NCBI GenBank assembly: GCA_937995875.1
Contig: CALKIW010000119.1
Coordinates: 1-64,000 of the forward strand
From: an uncultured Bacteroidales bacterium
Lineage (GTDB): Bacteria; Bacteroidota; Bacteroidia; Bacteroidales; Bacteroidaceae
DNA: 64,000 bases
Reading direction: 5' to 3'
Within the stretch, counting starts at the first letter, position 1, and the number at the start of each line of letters is the position of its first letter. Below, piece by piece: positions 34,428 through 44,105 of this stretch. The translations under genes were made by a program, and so were the position numbers. The notes below the pieces were generated by a model. That model worked only from the letters and a program-made list of their open reading frames with translations. It was not told the DNA's origin and did no database searches.

Positions 34428-35036
34428 TTATCTCAAATCAATGACTTCTGCCGTAGGAAAGTCTTTGGCATTAAACACAAACAAACCATTAGGCAAATTT
34501 TTAGTATTAAAATTTGAAATGGTTATAGTTGTCCATCTGCCGTTTTCACGCATCTTGATTGTACTTGGTTTGTAAGTACTCTTGTTGATGGTGAGATATA
34601 CCTCCTGCACGGTGCGTTGTTTGTTCTGTGCAGTCATGCGTACCTGATAGTTTTCTCCTTTCGAAGTCATTCCCAGTGTGTATCCATTTCTGTACATAGT
34701 GATGAAAGTGTATGGATTCATACGCATGCGCTGAGCTTCTGTCGGTGTGGTGATGTTCACTTCGTCGGTTGATTTCAGATAACTCCACTGGGTTTTTCCG
34801 TTAAACCACACTGTGGCCTGACTGGTGCGGGCATGAAACTTGTTGCCCTTGATGGAAATGCTCCCTGAAGTGGAGCCCATGTTAGAACTCGATATTTTGA
34901 AATCTGCGGATGCACCGCCCCTGTTGCCAACAACTGCGGCAGTCTTGTCCAAAACTCTCCGCGCTTGCGTTGCATTTTGTGCACTTACACAGAGCGTGAC
35001 AAATACCATTAATGTAATGAGAATTGTTTTCTTCAT
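34428..35036 (-). CDS. lolA: LolA-like outer-membrane lipoprotein carrier
   Basis: This 202-residue periplasmic protein has a signal peptide (about 19 residues, ending V-S-A-Q). The beta-rich mature part follows the LolA pattern (G-N-K-F-H-A-R-T...V-W-F-N-G-K-T-Q-W-S-Y; P-x-x-F-I-T-M-Y-R-N-G-Y). It would carry lipoproteins across the periplasm to the outer membrane. Placement directly after ftsK is the usual arrangement in Bacteroidales and supports the call, because the sequence is distant from E. coli LolA. Confidence 0.82.
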   Translation of the reverse strand: MKKTILITLMVFVTLCVSAQNATQARRVLDKTAAVVGNRGGASADFKISSSNMGSTSGSISIKGNKFHARTSQATVWFNGKTQWSYLKSTDEVNITTPTEAQRMRMNPYTFITMYRNGYTLGMTSKGENYQVRMTAQNKQRTVQEVYLTINKSTYKPSTIKMRENGRWTTITISNFNTKNLPNGLFVFNAKDFPTAEVIDLR

Positions 35037-35112
35037 GTTCGTTTTATTATTTCAATATCGAGAACGTTGTTTATCTTTATAATGTTACCCCAATTAATAT
35101 CGTTTAACCCTT

Positions 35113-37560
35113 TCAATTACCATGAATCTGTATCAACAAAGCATTGAGGCTGTTTTCGTCAGTAATAAGCACTTCACGCGGCTTGGAGCCTTGGGCAGCA
35201 CCAACAATTCCGGCAGACTCCAACTGGTCCATCAATCGTCCTGCACGGTTATAGCCAATAGAGAATCGACGTTGAATCATGCTGGTGGAGCCTTGCTGGG
35301 TAGTGACGACAGTGCGGGCAACCTCATCAAAATAGGGGTCCAGACTCATCGAGTCGGCTGAACTCATGCCACCCGCAGCGTCATTTCCATCATCGGGCTC
35401 AGGCAATTCCATTGGGTCTACGGGTCCCGGCTGGTCTGCGATATAGTTGCAGATGGATTCTATTTCAGGGGTGTCTACGAATGCACATTGCAGACGCACA
35501 GGCTCCCCACCTGCCAAGAACAGCATATCACCACGTCCAATAAGCTGGTCGGCTCCCGTAGTGTCAAGAATGGTACGCGAGTCTATTTGTGCCGTCACAC
35601 GGAAAGCCATACGTCCGGGGAAGTTGGCTTTGATGTTTCCTGTAATTACTTTGGTGGTTGGTCGTTGCGTGGCAATAATCATGTGGATGCCGACAGCACG
35701 TGCTAATTGGGCAATGCGTTGTATCGGAAGTTCAACCTCCTTTCCCGCAGTCATGATAAGGTCGCCAAACTCGTCGATGATGACTACAATATACGGCATA
35801 TAATCGTGCCCATCTGTCAGCCTCAGCTTATGATTGATAAACTTTTGATTATATTCATCGATTTTTTTCACCTGAGCCTTTTTCAACAAGTCGTAGCGGT
35901 GGTCCATCAGTTTGCACAGGGAGTTAAGGGTGCGCACCACCTTCTGTACGTCGGTTATGATAGGCTCATCCTCGTTTTCCGGCAGCGCTGCCATATAATG
36001 GGGAGCAATCTTGTTGTAGATGCTGAACTCCACCTTCTTTGGGTCTACCAACACCAACTTCAGCTCGTTGGGATGTTTTTTGTAGAGCAGCGATGATATG
36101 ATAACGTTCAGTCCCACCGATTTTCCCTGTCCTGTGGCACCGGCCACAAGCAAGTGGGGTATTTTGGTTAGGTCTGCCATATACACCTCGTTGGTAATGG
36201 TCCGTCCAAGTGCCATTGGTAACGTCATGTTCGAGGTCTGGAACTTCTTGGTGTTCAGCACACTTTCCATCGACACAATCTGTGGCTTTTGGTTTGGCAC
36301 TTCAATACCTATGGTACCTTTCCCCGGTATAGGGGCAATGATGCGTATTCCCAATGCAGCAAGGCTTAGCGCGATGTCTGCTTCCAATCCTCTGATTTTC
36401 GATATACGGACTCCTTCTGCCGGAGTGATTTCATAAAGGGTGACAGTAGGTCCTACGGTTGCGTTAATCTTGCTGATTTTTACGCCAAAGCTGTTCAACA
36501 CTTCAACGATTCGGGTGTTGTTGGCTTTGATTTCATCCATATCAATCAAGGGCTTATTGTTGTATTTCTTCAACAAGTCACAGGTTGGGAACTTATAAGT
36601 AGTAAAGGGCTCCCACGGATTGATAGGAGTGCTGAGCCGTTCTTTCTCTGTGAGCACCTTGCCCGAAGCCCTGTCTTCCTGCTTTATGGCGTCTACTGTG
36701 AGATTATCCGGGTTGGTAACGTCGGGTTGAACATCTGCTATGACGGGCTTAATGGGAGCGTTCTGCTGTGCAGGCTGACTTCCCTGATTCATGTCTGTCA
36801 GATCCACGACAGTAGGCTCGTCGTCGTCTTGATCATCCGGTTGGTCGATAATCTCTATATTATCTGAATCCCCAAACACTTCCGTGTCGTTTTTGGAAGT
36901 GTGGTTGGTGACCGTGAATTTCACCTTGTCGGTGATATATTTCACCGGATTTATGGCCTTTCTCACAACCTCTATGGTTTCCGCGCTGAGATAAGTTAAA
37001 AATCCGAGAGCCACAATGAGCAGAATGGCAGTAAGTCCCGGAGGGCCAATCATGTTTTCCATTTGCTGTACGCAAAACAGTCCGTGGTTACCTCCCGGAT
37101 TGAACACTTGGTTGCCCATGAGCGGAGTGAGAAATTTCGCAAACGTAACCGAAGCCCATATCATGACCAAAGCCGTTCCCAAAAACCATTTCCACAGATT
37201 GACGGAATAGGCGCGCATAAGCCTCAATGCTGTCAGAATGAGGAATACGGGAATCAGAAAAGCCGGCAAGCCAAAGTTTATGGTGATGAGATAATAGGAA
37301 AGTATGGCCCCAAACGACCCGCAGTAGTTGGTGAACTCCTGATGTCTGTTCATCCATTCGCCGGGTCGTAGGTTCTCAAGCATACTCTGGTCGGCCTGAC
37401 CGGTGGAAAAATAGGAAATCATTGCTATTATCATGAATATGGCAATAGCAAATAGGATAAGTCCTAAAAAGAAATCTGTCGTCTCGTTACCGAATATATA
37501 TTTGATGCCTATTGCTTCGCTAAAGCTTTTCTGCTTGCGTTTAGGTCTCTTTTTTACCAT
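35113..37560 (-). CDS. ftsK: DNA translocase FtsK/SpoIIIE
   Basis: This 815-residue protein has four to five N-terminal membrane helices (to about residue 190), a short acidic linker rich in Asp and Gln (about 210-330), the FtsK motor domain with Walker A G-A-T-G-Q-G-K-S and Walker B Y-I-V-V-I-I-D-E-F, and a C-terminal gamma winged helix (S-I-G-Y-N-R-A-G-R-L-M-D-Q-L). It pumps DNA toward dif at the septum and activates XerCD. An upstream in-frame ATG at 37647 exists, but a good promoter (37587-37616) lies between it and the ATG at 37560, so the shorter start (M-V-K-K-R-P) is preferred. Confidence 0.95.
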   Translation of the reverse strand: MVKKRPKRKQKSFSEAIGIKYIFGNETTDFFLGLILFAIAIFMIIAMISYFSTGQADQSMLENLRPGEWMNRHQEFTNYCGSFGAILSYYLITINFGLPAFLIPVFLILTALRLMRAYSVNLWKWFLGTALVMIWASVTFAKFLTPLMGNQVFNPGGNHGLFCVQQMENMIGPPGLTAILLIVALGFLTYLSAETIEVVRKAINPVKYITDKVKFTVTNHTSKNDTEVFGDSDNIEIIDQPDDQDDDEPTVVDLTDMNQGSQPAQQNAPIKPVIADVQPDVTNPDNLTVDAIKQEDRASGKVLTEKERLSTPINPWEPFTTYKFPTCDLLKKYNNKPLIDMDEIKANNTRIVEVLNSFGVKISKINATVGPTVTLYEITPAEGVRISKIRGLEADIALSLAALGIRIIAPIPGKGTIGIEVPNQKPQIVSMESVLNTKKFQTSNMTLPMALGRTITNEVYMADLTKIPHLLVAGATGQGKSVGLNVIISSLLYKKHPNELKLVLVDPKKVEFSIYNKIAPHYMAALPENEDEPIITDVQKVVRTLNSLCKLMDHRYDLLKKAQVKKIDEYNQKFINHKLRLTDGHDYMPYIVVIIDEFGDLIMTAGKEVELPIQRIAQLARAVGIHMIIATQRPTTKVITGNIKANFPGRMAFRVTAQIDSRTILDTTGADQLIGRGDMLFLAGGEPVRLQCAFVDTPEIESICNYIADQPGPVDPMELPEPDDGNDAAGGMSSADSMSLDPYFDEVARTVVTTQQGSTSMIQRRFSIGYNRAGRLMDQLESAGIVGAAQGSKPREVLITDENSLNALLIQIHGN

Positions 37561-37586
37561 TATTTCTATACTTCTTATTCTATCTG

Positions 37587-37616
37587 CAAAAGTAATAGAT
37601 TTTGGTTGAATCCCAA
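37587..37616 (-). promoter_or_regulatory. Promoter of ftsK
   Basis: On minus, TACTTTTG (complement of 37587-37594) has TTG (complement of 37614-37616) 19 bp upstream. It places the transcript start near 37580 and decides for the ftsK start at 37560. Confidence 0.65.
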
Positions 37617-37849
37617 AAGAAAAGTTGCTTAAGTTTTGTGTTTCCATCCCTATAAATTATGCAATAGCATCTCTGTAGTCAGAGCATCTGTTGTATAGGG
37701 CAGATTCTGTAAATCATCATCGTAAATTCTGCCTATTTGATTTATTGTGAAATTCTGCTAATTTTTGACTCTGTTTTCGGTGCAAAAGTGTATGCGCACT
37801 CTTTCATGTTGCCCGATATTTCATACTTGACCAACCCCAGCTGCGTTTT

Positions 37850-38215
37850 TTAAGTGTAAAATTTACTTACCATTTTTGGGGTGTTGTTTTCCGGGTCATC
37901 TGGAGCAAAAAGGGCTATGTTTCTGGCCTCATAGCCTGTTCGCAGCGTATGAAAATAGTTGTTTTTACATGTTTTATTTTCCATCTTACAGTGGCGAAGG
38001 CCTAATCGCAGTGCGCTTGAGCTTTAAAGGCACTACGAAAGAAGCTTAACGGCATCGCGGTTACTATGTTTTCATGGTGCCGTTTGACATTCAACCGCAG
38101 ATGACGAGATAAGGGTCAAAAGTGCATCTTTTTAGAAGGCGTTGATAATCAGACCGCTACAAACTTTCGCATATTTTGCATATTCTGAGCGAAACTAAAT
38201 TGTTTTTAGAATACT
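37850..38215 (+). repeat. Dispersed intergenic repeat, copy 3
   Basis: In order: GTAAAATTTACTTACC, GTCATCTGGAGCAAAAAG with GGCTATGTTT (core 37907-37922), the CTGGCCTCAT...GCGTATGAAAA block shared with inverse copy 2, the subrepeat array, GTGCCGTTTGACATTCAACC, and a TGATAATCA...TACAAACTTTCGCATATTT end. It is closest to copy 2. Confidence 0.85.
37998..38100 (+). repeat. 22-bp dyad-symmetric subrepeat array, copy 3
   Basis: Four degenerate units, period 22-23 bp, starting GGCCTAATCGCAGTGCGC, GCTTTAAAGGCACTACG, AGCTTAACGGCATCGCGG and a last diverged one. Phase and first unit agree exactly with copy 2. Confidence 0.75.
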
Positions 38216-38383
38216 CGAAGCATACAGGAGTGTTTGTAAATAAAAATACTAATATCTTATATTCTATTTTTCGATTTGTCTGCGATGACAGAGGCCAATA
38301 TTAGAGATAATGGGAAAAATGTCGCAAGAATCTATGTTTTATTAGTCGTTTTTTTATACATTTGCACATTGTAATAGTTTGCA

Positions 38384-39136
38384 ATGAAGAAACAGATCTA
38401 TAGCAAATTCGATAAAAAGGAGATAACAGCTTTACCTAAAGTGACCTTTCCGGGCCGAATCATATCGATTATTACGGCAAGCGAGGCCGAGAAAGCCGTA
38501 GATTATCTTTTGTCGAGTGATATATTGGGAGTAGACACTGAGACGAGACCCTCCTTTCATAAAGGCGAACAACATCAGGTTTGCTTGCTTCAGGTGGCTA
38601 ATCGTGATACGTGTTTTCTTTTCAGGCTCCACAGGACAGGCATTACCCCTGCTATCAAGCGGTTGTTGGAAGATACGACGGTAAAGAAAATTGGTCTCTC
38701 GTGGCACGATGATATTCGTGGCCTACAGGCACGTGAGCCTTTCACGCCGGGCCTCTTTATAGACTTGCAAGACGTTGTGCCGACAATGGGCGTACAGGAT
38801 TTGAGTCTTCAGAAGTTGTATGCTAACTTTTTCCACAAGAAAATTTCCAAACGCCAACGTCTTTCTAATTGGGAAACGCCGGTCCTCAGTGAACGTCAAA
38901 AACAATATGCGGCAATCGACGCATGGAGTTGCATTAATCTCTATGAAGAGTTTGTGAGACTGAAGCGGACGAAAGATTATGAATTGATTGAGGTGCCGGA
39001 GCCGGAGGAGCAGGTACAGGAAAAGGCTGTAAACACATCAGAAAACACCCCAAAGGCAAAACCAAAAAAGACTAAGCGCAGAGCAACTAAGGCAAAGACC
39101 GGTCGTAAGAAAAAGAAGACCGCAGGGTCGGTTTAA
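38384..39136 (+). CDS. 3'-5' exonuclease (DEDDy, RNase D-like) with basic tail
   Basis: This 250-residue protein has the DEDDy exonuclease domain: motif I G-V-D-T-E-T (about residues 49-54), motif II H-D-D-I-R-G-L, and motif III Y-A-A-I-D-A-W. From about residue 211 an acidic then strongly Lys/Arg-rich tail (about 35 residues, K-P-K-K-T-K-R-R and R-K-K-K-K-T) follows, likely aiding nucleic-acid binding. DNA or RNA is the expected substrate; which is unknown. It leads a three-gene run with the methyltransferase and tilS. Confidence 0.88.
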   Translation: MKKQIYSKFDKKEITALPKVTFPGRIISIITASEAEKAVDYLLSSDILGVDTETRPSFHKGEQHQVCLLQVANRDTCFLFRLHRTGITPAIKRLLEDTTVKKIGLSWHDDIRGLQAREPFTPGLFIDLQDVVPTMGVQDLSLQKLYANFFHKKISKRQRLSNWETPVLSERQKQYAAIDAWSCINLYEEFVRLKRTKDYELIEVPEPEEQVQEKAVNTSENTPKAKPKKTKRRATKAKTGRKKKKTAGSV

Positions 39137-39154
39137 TCGTTTAACAATCCTATC

Positions 39155-40345
39155 ATGGCAGATACATACAAAAATATATATTTGAAACGTGGCAAGGAGG
39201 AGTCGCTCTTGCGTTTCCATCCGTGGATATTTAGTGGTGCAATTCATCATACCGACGAGGGAATCGAAGAAGGCGATACGGTACGTGTCATTTCGTCCAA
39301 AGGCAATTTCATTGCAGTGGGGCATTATCAAATAGGCAGCATCACCGTGCGGGTGTTGTCGTTCCGTGATATTGTAGTTGATGACGAGTTCTGGGCATCG
39401 CGGTTTGAAGCAGCTTTGCAGATGCGTCTGCATATCGGCATCGCGGATAATCCGCAGAACAACACCTATCGTTTGATACATGGCGAGGGTGATAACCTGC
39501 CGGGACTGATTGTCGATTGTTATGGCACGACAGCAGTGATGCAGGCCCACAGTGTGGGGATGCACGTCTGTAGAGAACAGATTTGCAGGGCTTTGATTCG
39601 GGTGATGGGTGATCGCATTCAAAACGTTTACTACAAAAGTGAAACTACGTTGCCTTTTAAGGCTGCACTCGGACAGGAAAATGGTTTCCTCTATGGGGCG
39701 ACCGACGACAACATTGCGGTAGAAAACGGCTTGAAATTCAATATTGACTGGCTGCGCGGACAGAAGACAGGATTTTTCGTGGACCAACGTGAAAACCGAT
39801 CATTATTGGAACACTACGCTCGGGGAAAGAGTGTGCTCAACATGTTCTGCTATACAGGAGGGTTTTCGGTATATGCCATGCGCGGTGGGGCCAAGCTGGT
39901 ACATTCGGTGGATAGCAGTGCCAAGGCGATAGAACTCACCAACCGTAACGTTGAATTGAACTTCCCGGGCGACAGTCGGCATGAAGCTTTTTGTGACGAC
40001 GCATTCAAATATATGGATGCCAATGACGACAAATACGACCTTATTGTCCTCGATCCGCCTGCTTTTGCAAAGCATCGAAGGGCATTGCACAACGCATTGA
40101 AGGGGTACACCCGGCTCAATGTGAAGGGGTTGGAACGCATCAAGCATGGTGGCATTCTTTTCACTTTCAGTTGTTCGCAGGTGGTCACTAAGGATAATTT
40201 CCGCAATGCGGTATTTACGGCGGCAGCACAGACAGGACGCAAGGTGCGCATACTGCATCAGCTGCATCAGCCTGCCGATCACCCCATCAATATATATCAT
40301 CCGGAGGGCGAGTATCTGAAGGGATTGGTGCTCTATGTAGAATAA
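39155..40345 (+). CDS. RlmI-like 23S rRNA cytosine methyltransferase
   Basis: This 396-residue protein has an N-terminal PUA domain (about 1-75, L-R-F-H-P-W-I-F-S-G-A) and a SAM-dependent Rossmann domain with V-L-N-M-F-C-Y-T-G-G-F-S-V-Y-A, V-D-S-S-A-K-A-I-E and the catalytic V-L-D-P-P-A-F-A-K. The architecture is that of RlmI (m5C1962 of 23S rRNA). It lies 18 nt after the exonuclease gene and 9 nt before tilS. Confidence 0.92.
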   Translation: MADTYKNIYLKRGKEESLLRFHPWIFSGAIHHTDEGIEEGDTVRVISSKGNFIAVGHYQIGSITVRVLSFRDIVVDDEFWASRFEAALQMRLHIGIADNPQNNTYRLIHGEGDNLPGLIVDCYGTTAVMQAHSVGMHVCREQICRALIRVMGDRIQNVYYKSETTLPFKAALGQENGFLYGATDDNIAVENGLKFNIDWLRGQKTGFFVDQRENRSLLEHYARGKSVLNMFCYTGGFSVYAMRGGAKLVHSVDSSAKAIELTNRNVELNFPGDSRHEAFCDDAFKYMDANDDKYDLIVLDPPAFAKHRRALHNALKGYTRLNVKGLERIKHGGILFTFSCSQVVTKDNFRNAVFTAAAQTGRKVRILHQLHQPADHPINIYHPEGEYLKGLVLYVE

Positions 40346-40354
40346 ACAAACGGT

Positions 40355-41722
40355 ATGAGTTTCTCTCGTAACATATCACATTATATCTGCCGTTATGACC
40401 TTATGTATCATGACGGTTTTTATTTAGTTGCGCTGTCGGGTGGTGCCGATAGTGTGGCCTTGTTGTGTGTGTTGAGAGAGTTGGGCTATCGGTTGGAGGC
40501 TGTCCATTGCAATTTTCATTTACGGGGTGAGGAGAGCAACCGTGATGAAAACTTCTGCGTCTCGCTGTGCAGTCAAATGAACATTCCGTTGCATCGCGTA
40601 CATTTTGACACACAACTTTATGCCGAAACACATAAGGTTTCAATAGAAATGGCCGCACGGGAGTTGCGTTATCGCTATTTTGAACGGTTACGAGACGACA
40701 TGAATGCTGCCGGCATCTGTGTTGCTCACCATCGTGACGATCAGGTGGAAACGGTGTTGCTTAATCTTGTGAGGGGTACCGGCTTGATGGGATTACAAGG
40801 TATGAAACCGAAAAACGGCTATATTCTGCGTCCCATGTTGGCTGTTTCGAAAGCGCAAATCTTAACTTATCTGTCTGACATTCATCAGGAGTTTGTAACG
40901 GATAGCACAAACTTGGAAGATGACGTGATGCGCAATAAGTTACGGCTTAAAGTTATACCTTTGCTTGAAGAGATGAATCCGTCGGTGGCGGATAATATTC
41001 TGCGTATGACGGAAAACCTATGTGAAGCTGGAAAAGTGGTGGACGGGGCCATTCGGAAAGATATTGAAAAACTTAGGCAAACCGATGGAAGCTATGATTT
41101 TGCAGTTTTGGGAGATCTGGCATCGCCTTCTTATACACTATGGACCTTGTTGTCTCCCTATGGTTTTAACCGAACACAGACAATGGAAATCTTGGCTAAT
41201 GAAAGGAGTGGGGCGCATTGGGAATCAGAAGATTATGTGTCGGTTGTTGAGCGAGGAAGTCTTTATCTTTTCAAGAAAGAGGATTGGAAACGGGTTCCCC
41301 CGCTATTGAAGATACCGGAAACGGGAAACTACATTTATTCGTTTGGATGGAGTGGGGAGGCAGATGGCGGGAGGAAATCTCAGGAAGTGAAGTTTCGCCT
41401 AACCATGGAGAGCGTTAGAAACGGATTCCAAATCAACCGGTCAGAAACTGTGGCCAATCTTGATGCTGATAAAGTGAAGTTTCCTTTGACGATTCGTCCG
41501 GTCCGGGAAGGCGATCGCTTTGTGCCTTTTGGTATGAAGGGGTCGAAGTTGGTCAGCGACTTTCTCACTGATTTGAAAGTCAGTTTGCTAACCCGTTGTC
41601 GGCAACTTGTAGTGACAGATGCTGATGACAATATTGTTTGGCTTGTAGGAAAACGCATAGACAACCGCTTCGCCGTAAACCTAAAGTCTACTTCTCAGGT
41701 GCTGCTTATTTCAATGATATGA
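40355..41722 (+). CDS. tilS: tRNA(Ile)-lysidine synthetase TilS
   Basis: This 455-residue enzyme modifies C34 of tRNA-Ile2 with lysine so it reads AUA. The PP-loop S-G-G-A-D-S is at residues 28-33, the family-specific A-H-H-R-D-D-Q-V-E-T-V-L follows at about 125-136, and C-terminal TilS domains run from about 375 (F-P-L-T-I-R-P-V-R-E-G-D-R-F-V-P-F-G). Length fits the longer form. It ends the three-gene run. Confidence 0.95.
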   Translation: MSFSRNISHYICRYDLMYHDGFYLVALSGGADSVALLCVLRELGYRLEAVHCNFHLRGEESNRDENFCVSLCSQMNIPLHRVHFDTQLYAETHKVSIEMAARELRYRYFERLRDDMNAAGICVAHHRDDQVETVLLNLVRGTGLMGLQGMKPKNGYILRPMLAVSKAQILTYLSDIHQEFVTDSTNLEDDVMRNKLRLKVIPLLEEMNPSVADNILRMTENLCEAGKVVDGAIRKDIEKLRQTDGSYDFAVLGDLASPSYTLWTLLSPYGFNRTQTMEILANERSGAHWESEDYVSVVERGSLYLFKKEDWKRVPPLLKIPETGNYIYSFGWSGEADGGRKSQEVKFRLTMESVRNGFQINRSETVANLDADKVKFPLTIRPVREGDRFVPFGMKGSKLVSDFLTDLKVSLLTRCRQLVVTDADDNIVWLVGKRIDNRFAVNLKSTSQVLLISMI

Positions 41723-41771
41723 CTTTTTGGTCATTTAACGATTATTTTATCCCTTTTGTTCTGTATCATTT

Positions 41772-41800
41772 TTGTGTTTGAGAAATATTCTTTATTTTTG
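41772..41800 (+). promoter_or_regulatory. Promoter of the DUF4301 gene
   Basis: TTG at 41772-41774 (within TTTG) and TATTTTTG at 41793-41800 are spaced 18 bp, about 27 nt before the predicted leader ends at the ATG (41834). Confidence 0.6.
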
Positions 41801-41833
41801 TAGTATATATCTTCTAATTAAACTCAACTAACA

Positions 41834-43354
41834 ATGTTTACAGACGCAGACAAGAAGCAAATTGAAAGTCGTGGGATGTCTATAGCCCGTGTGGAGCATC
41901 AGCTCGAACAAATCAAACAAGGTTTCCCTTTCCTCCGTTTGGAGGGGGCAGCTTCTGTGGAAATGGGAATAGTTGTCCCTAAGGAATCAGAACAACAAAT
42001 TGCAAGACAGAAATGGGAGGATTATAAGAAAGAAGGCAAGTATAAAGTTGTGAAGTTTGTGCCGGCTTCGGGAGCTGCCAGCCGTATGTTCAAGAATATG
42101 TTTGCGTTTCTAACAGCCGATTATGATTCTCCGAGTACGGACTTTGAAAAGAAGTTTTTTGCTGATATCAAGCAGTTTGCATTCTTCAAAGCACTTGACA
42201 AAAAGTGTCAATCCAATCACGGCAAGACTATAGACCAGCTGATTACAGAGGGTAATTATAAGACGGTAGTAGCCAATATGCTGAACAATGAGGGCATGAA
42301 TTACGGACAGTTGCCTAAGGGTTTGCTGCTCTTTCACAACTATGACGATGATGCCCGCACGCCAATGGAGGAGCATTTAGTGGAAGCAGCTCTCTATGCA
42401 TCGGTGGATGGCGAGGCTGATATACACTTTACGGTGTCGCACGACCATCTTGATCTTTTTGAGAAAAAAGTAGCGGAGAAGAAAGATTATTATGAACAGA
42501 AGTTCGGCATTCATTACAACATTTCTTTCTCTGAGCAGAAACCGAGTACAGATACCATAGCCACTAATCCGGACAATACACCTTTCAGAAACGAAGACGG
42601 CAGTCTGCTCTTCCGACCGGGTGGGCATGGAGCGCTTATCGAAAATCTCAATGATATTGATGCCGACATCGTATTCGTTAAGAATATCGACAATGTTGTA
42701 CCTGACCGTTTGAAGGCCGACACAGTGCTCTGGAAGCAGATCATTGCAGGCGTTTTGGTCGAAAAGCAGCAGAAAGTTTTTGCTTACATGCAGGCATTGG
42801 ATAGCGGAGCATACAACCATAGTAAGTTGGAGGAGATTATTCGCTTTGTGCAGCGTGACCTTTGCTGCCGTAATGCCGATTTGAAACACTTTGAAGATGC
42901 TGAGCTTGTGAGCTATTTGAAGCGAAAACTTAATCGTCCGATGCGTGTCTGTGGAGTGGTAAAGAACGTTGGCGAGCCTGGCGGAGGACCGTTTTTGGCC
43001 TTTAATGCAGACGGCAGTGTAAGTCTACAGATACTCGAAAGCAGCCAAATCGACAAGTCGAATGCCGACTATATGAAGATGTTCACGGACGGAACGCACT
43101 TTAATCCGGTAGATCTCGTATGTGCCATCAAGGATTATAAGGGCAACGCTTTTAATTTGGTGGACTATGTAGACGAGTCTACAGGTTTTATCAGTTCAAA
43201 GAGTAAAAATGGTCGAGAGCTCAAGGCACTTGAATTGCCAGGCCTTTGGAATGGTGCGATGAGTGATTGGAACACCATCTTTGTAGAAGTTCCGCTCTCT
43301 ACGTTCAATCCTGTAAAGACCGTTAATGACTTACTGCGCGATAGCCATCAGTAA
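41834..43354 (+). CDS. DUF4301 family protein
   Basis: This 506-residue soluble protein matches the Bacteroidota DUF4301 family, with the N-terminal F-T-D-A-D-K-K-Q-I-E-S-R-G and the loop F-V-P-A-S-G-A-A-S-R-M-F-K, which resembles the G-x-G-T/S-R-M nucleotide-binding loop of sugar-nucleotidyltransferases. F-R-P-G-G-H-G-A-L-I-E-N-L-N (about 255-268) also looks like a UDP-sugar pyrophosphorylase motif. A nucleotidyltransferase-like role is a reasonable guess only. It is monocistronic, with its own promoter and a very strong terminator. Confidence 0.85.
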   Translation: MFTDADKKQIESRGMSIARVEHQLEQIKQGFPFLRLEGAASVEMGIVVPKESEQQIARQKWEDYKKEGKYKVVKFVPASGAASRMFKNMFAFLTADYDSPSTDFEKKFFADIKQFAFFKALDKKCQSNHGKTIDQLITEGNYKTVVANMLNNEGMNYGQLPKGLLLFHNYDDDARTPMEEHLVEAALYASVDGEADIHFTVSHDHLDLFEKKVAEKKDYYEQKFGIHYNISFSEQKPSTDTIATNPDNTPFRNEDGSLLFRPGGHGALIENLNDIDADIVFVKNIDNVVPDRLKADTVLWKQIIAGVLVEKQQKVFAYMQALDSGAYNHSKLEEIIRFVQRDLCCRNADLKHFEDAELVSYLKRKLNRPMRVCGVVKNVGEPGGGPFLAFNADGSVSLQILESSQIDKSNADYMKMFTDGTHFNPVDLVCAIKDYKGNAFNLVDYVDESTGFISSKSKNGRELKALELPGLWNGAMSDWNTIFVEVPLSTFNPVKTVNDLLRDSHQ

Positions 43355-43431
43355 ACACAGAAACAAGCATTCGCAAACAATGCAACTGCGATTAAAGAAT
43401 ATAGTGACAACGCTAACTTTATAAATGTGAC

Positions 43432-43500
43432 AAAACTACGACGCCATTGGATGTTCATTGAGTTAAAAAATGTACATCCGATGGCGTCGTAGTTTTCTTT
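43432..43500. terminator. Long bidirectional terminator hairpin
   Basis: A 23-bp stem (AAAACTACGACGCCAT, one T-G pair, then GGATGT against the matching inverse) with a 19-nt AT-rich loop lies in the convergent gap between the DUF4301 gene and the minus-strand secreted-protein gene. T-runs on both strands suit termination both ways. Confidence 0.88.
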
Positions 43501-43569
43501 ATTTGTAGTCTTTTTTACAAAGAACTAAACTCCCGGTTATGAGGAGCGTAGGCTGCGGCAGTTTGGATT

Positions 43570-44058
43570 TTAGTCCCAGCTCTTGCTTCTGATTTCTTTC
43601 AGTGCATTTTCCCAGTTGGTATCCAGAGAGAATGGGGTAGCAAACTTTGTACTGTTGTAATATCCCAGCACAAGGTCCTTGTCCATATCGTTGAAAAGAC
43701 TGTTGTTAATGCTTGCATTTTTAAAGCGGGTTATTACAATCTCTTTTTTCGATTTATTGTTTGATTCTGCCAGACGTTTGAAGTAAAGATTTATAAACTC
43801 AGTCATGGCAAAGGTTTGTTCGCCTAATTGCTGCTCGGTAAAGGAAGCATTGTCATTTGCTTTATAAAGCATGTACTCTATGGCATCCCATTTGAAAGAT
43901 GCTACTTTCCGCTCTTCCATAGGCTTTTCCTTGTCATATTTGATGGTTTCAAAGCTTTTCTGCATATTCTTCACTTCATTGAAAATCTGCTGAGCTTGAA
44001 CATTCATTGTAAAGGCACAAAGCATCGCAAAGGCTGTTAAAATCTTCTTCATATTCAT
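43570..44058 (-). CDS. Secreted protein of unknown function
   Basis: This 162-residue protein has a clear signal peptide, with cleavage expected after V-Q-A at about residue 22. The mature part is charged and helical without cysteines or a recognised motif. It could start at M1 or M3. It lies alone, convergent to DUF4301, and 47 nt downstream of the double-ABC gene on the same strand. No function is proposed. Confidence 0.8.
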   Translation of the reverse strand: MNMKKILTAFAMLCAFTMNVQAQQIFNEVKNMQKSFETIKYDKEKPMEERKVASFKWDAIEYMLYKANDNASFTEQQLGEQTFAMTEFINLYFKRLAESNNKSKKEIVITRFKNASINNSLFNDMDKDLVLGYYNSTKFATPFSLDTNWENALKEIRSKSWD

Positions 44059-44105
44059 TAATTTATTTGTCTTGTTTATATTCTTTGTTTATTGTTCGAT
44101 ATGGA

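Larger units (their letters stand above)
37617..38356. other. Gene-free gap holding repeat copy 3
   Basis: Between the divergent ftsK and exonuclease genes. The stretch to 37850 is AT-rich with a weak GGCAGA/TCTGCC inverted repeat near 37701-37735; 37850-38215 is repeat copy 3. A -7-like TACATTTG at 38357-38364 likely serves the exonuclease gene. Confidence 0.7.

Noticed and set aside
35113..37647. Longer FtsK starting at 37647
   Set aside because: A good promoter lies between this ATG and the one at 37560, and the extra 29 residues look unlike the family.
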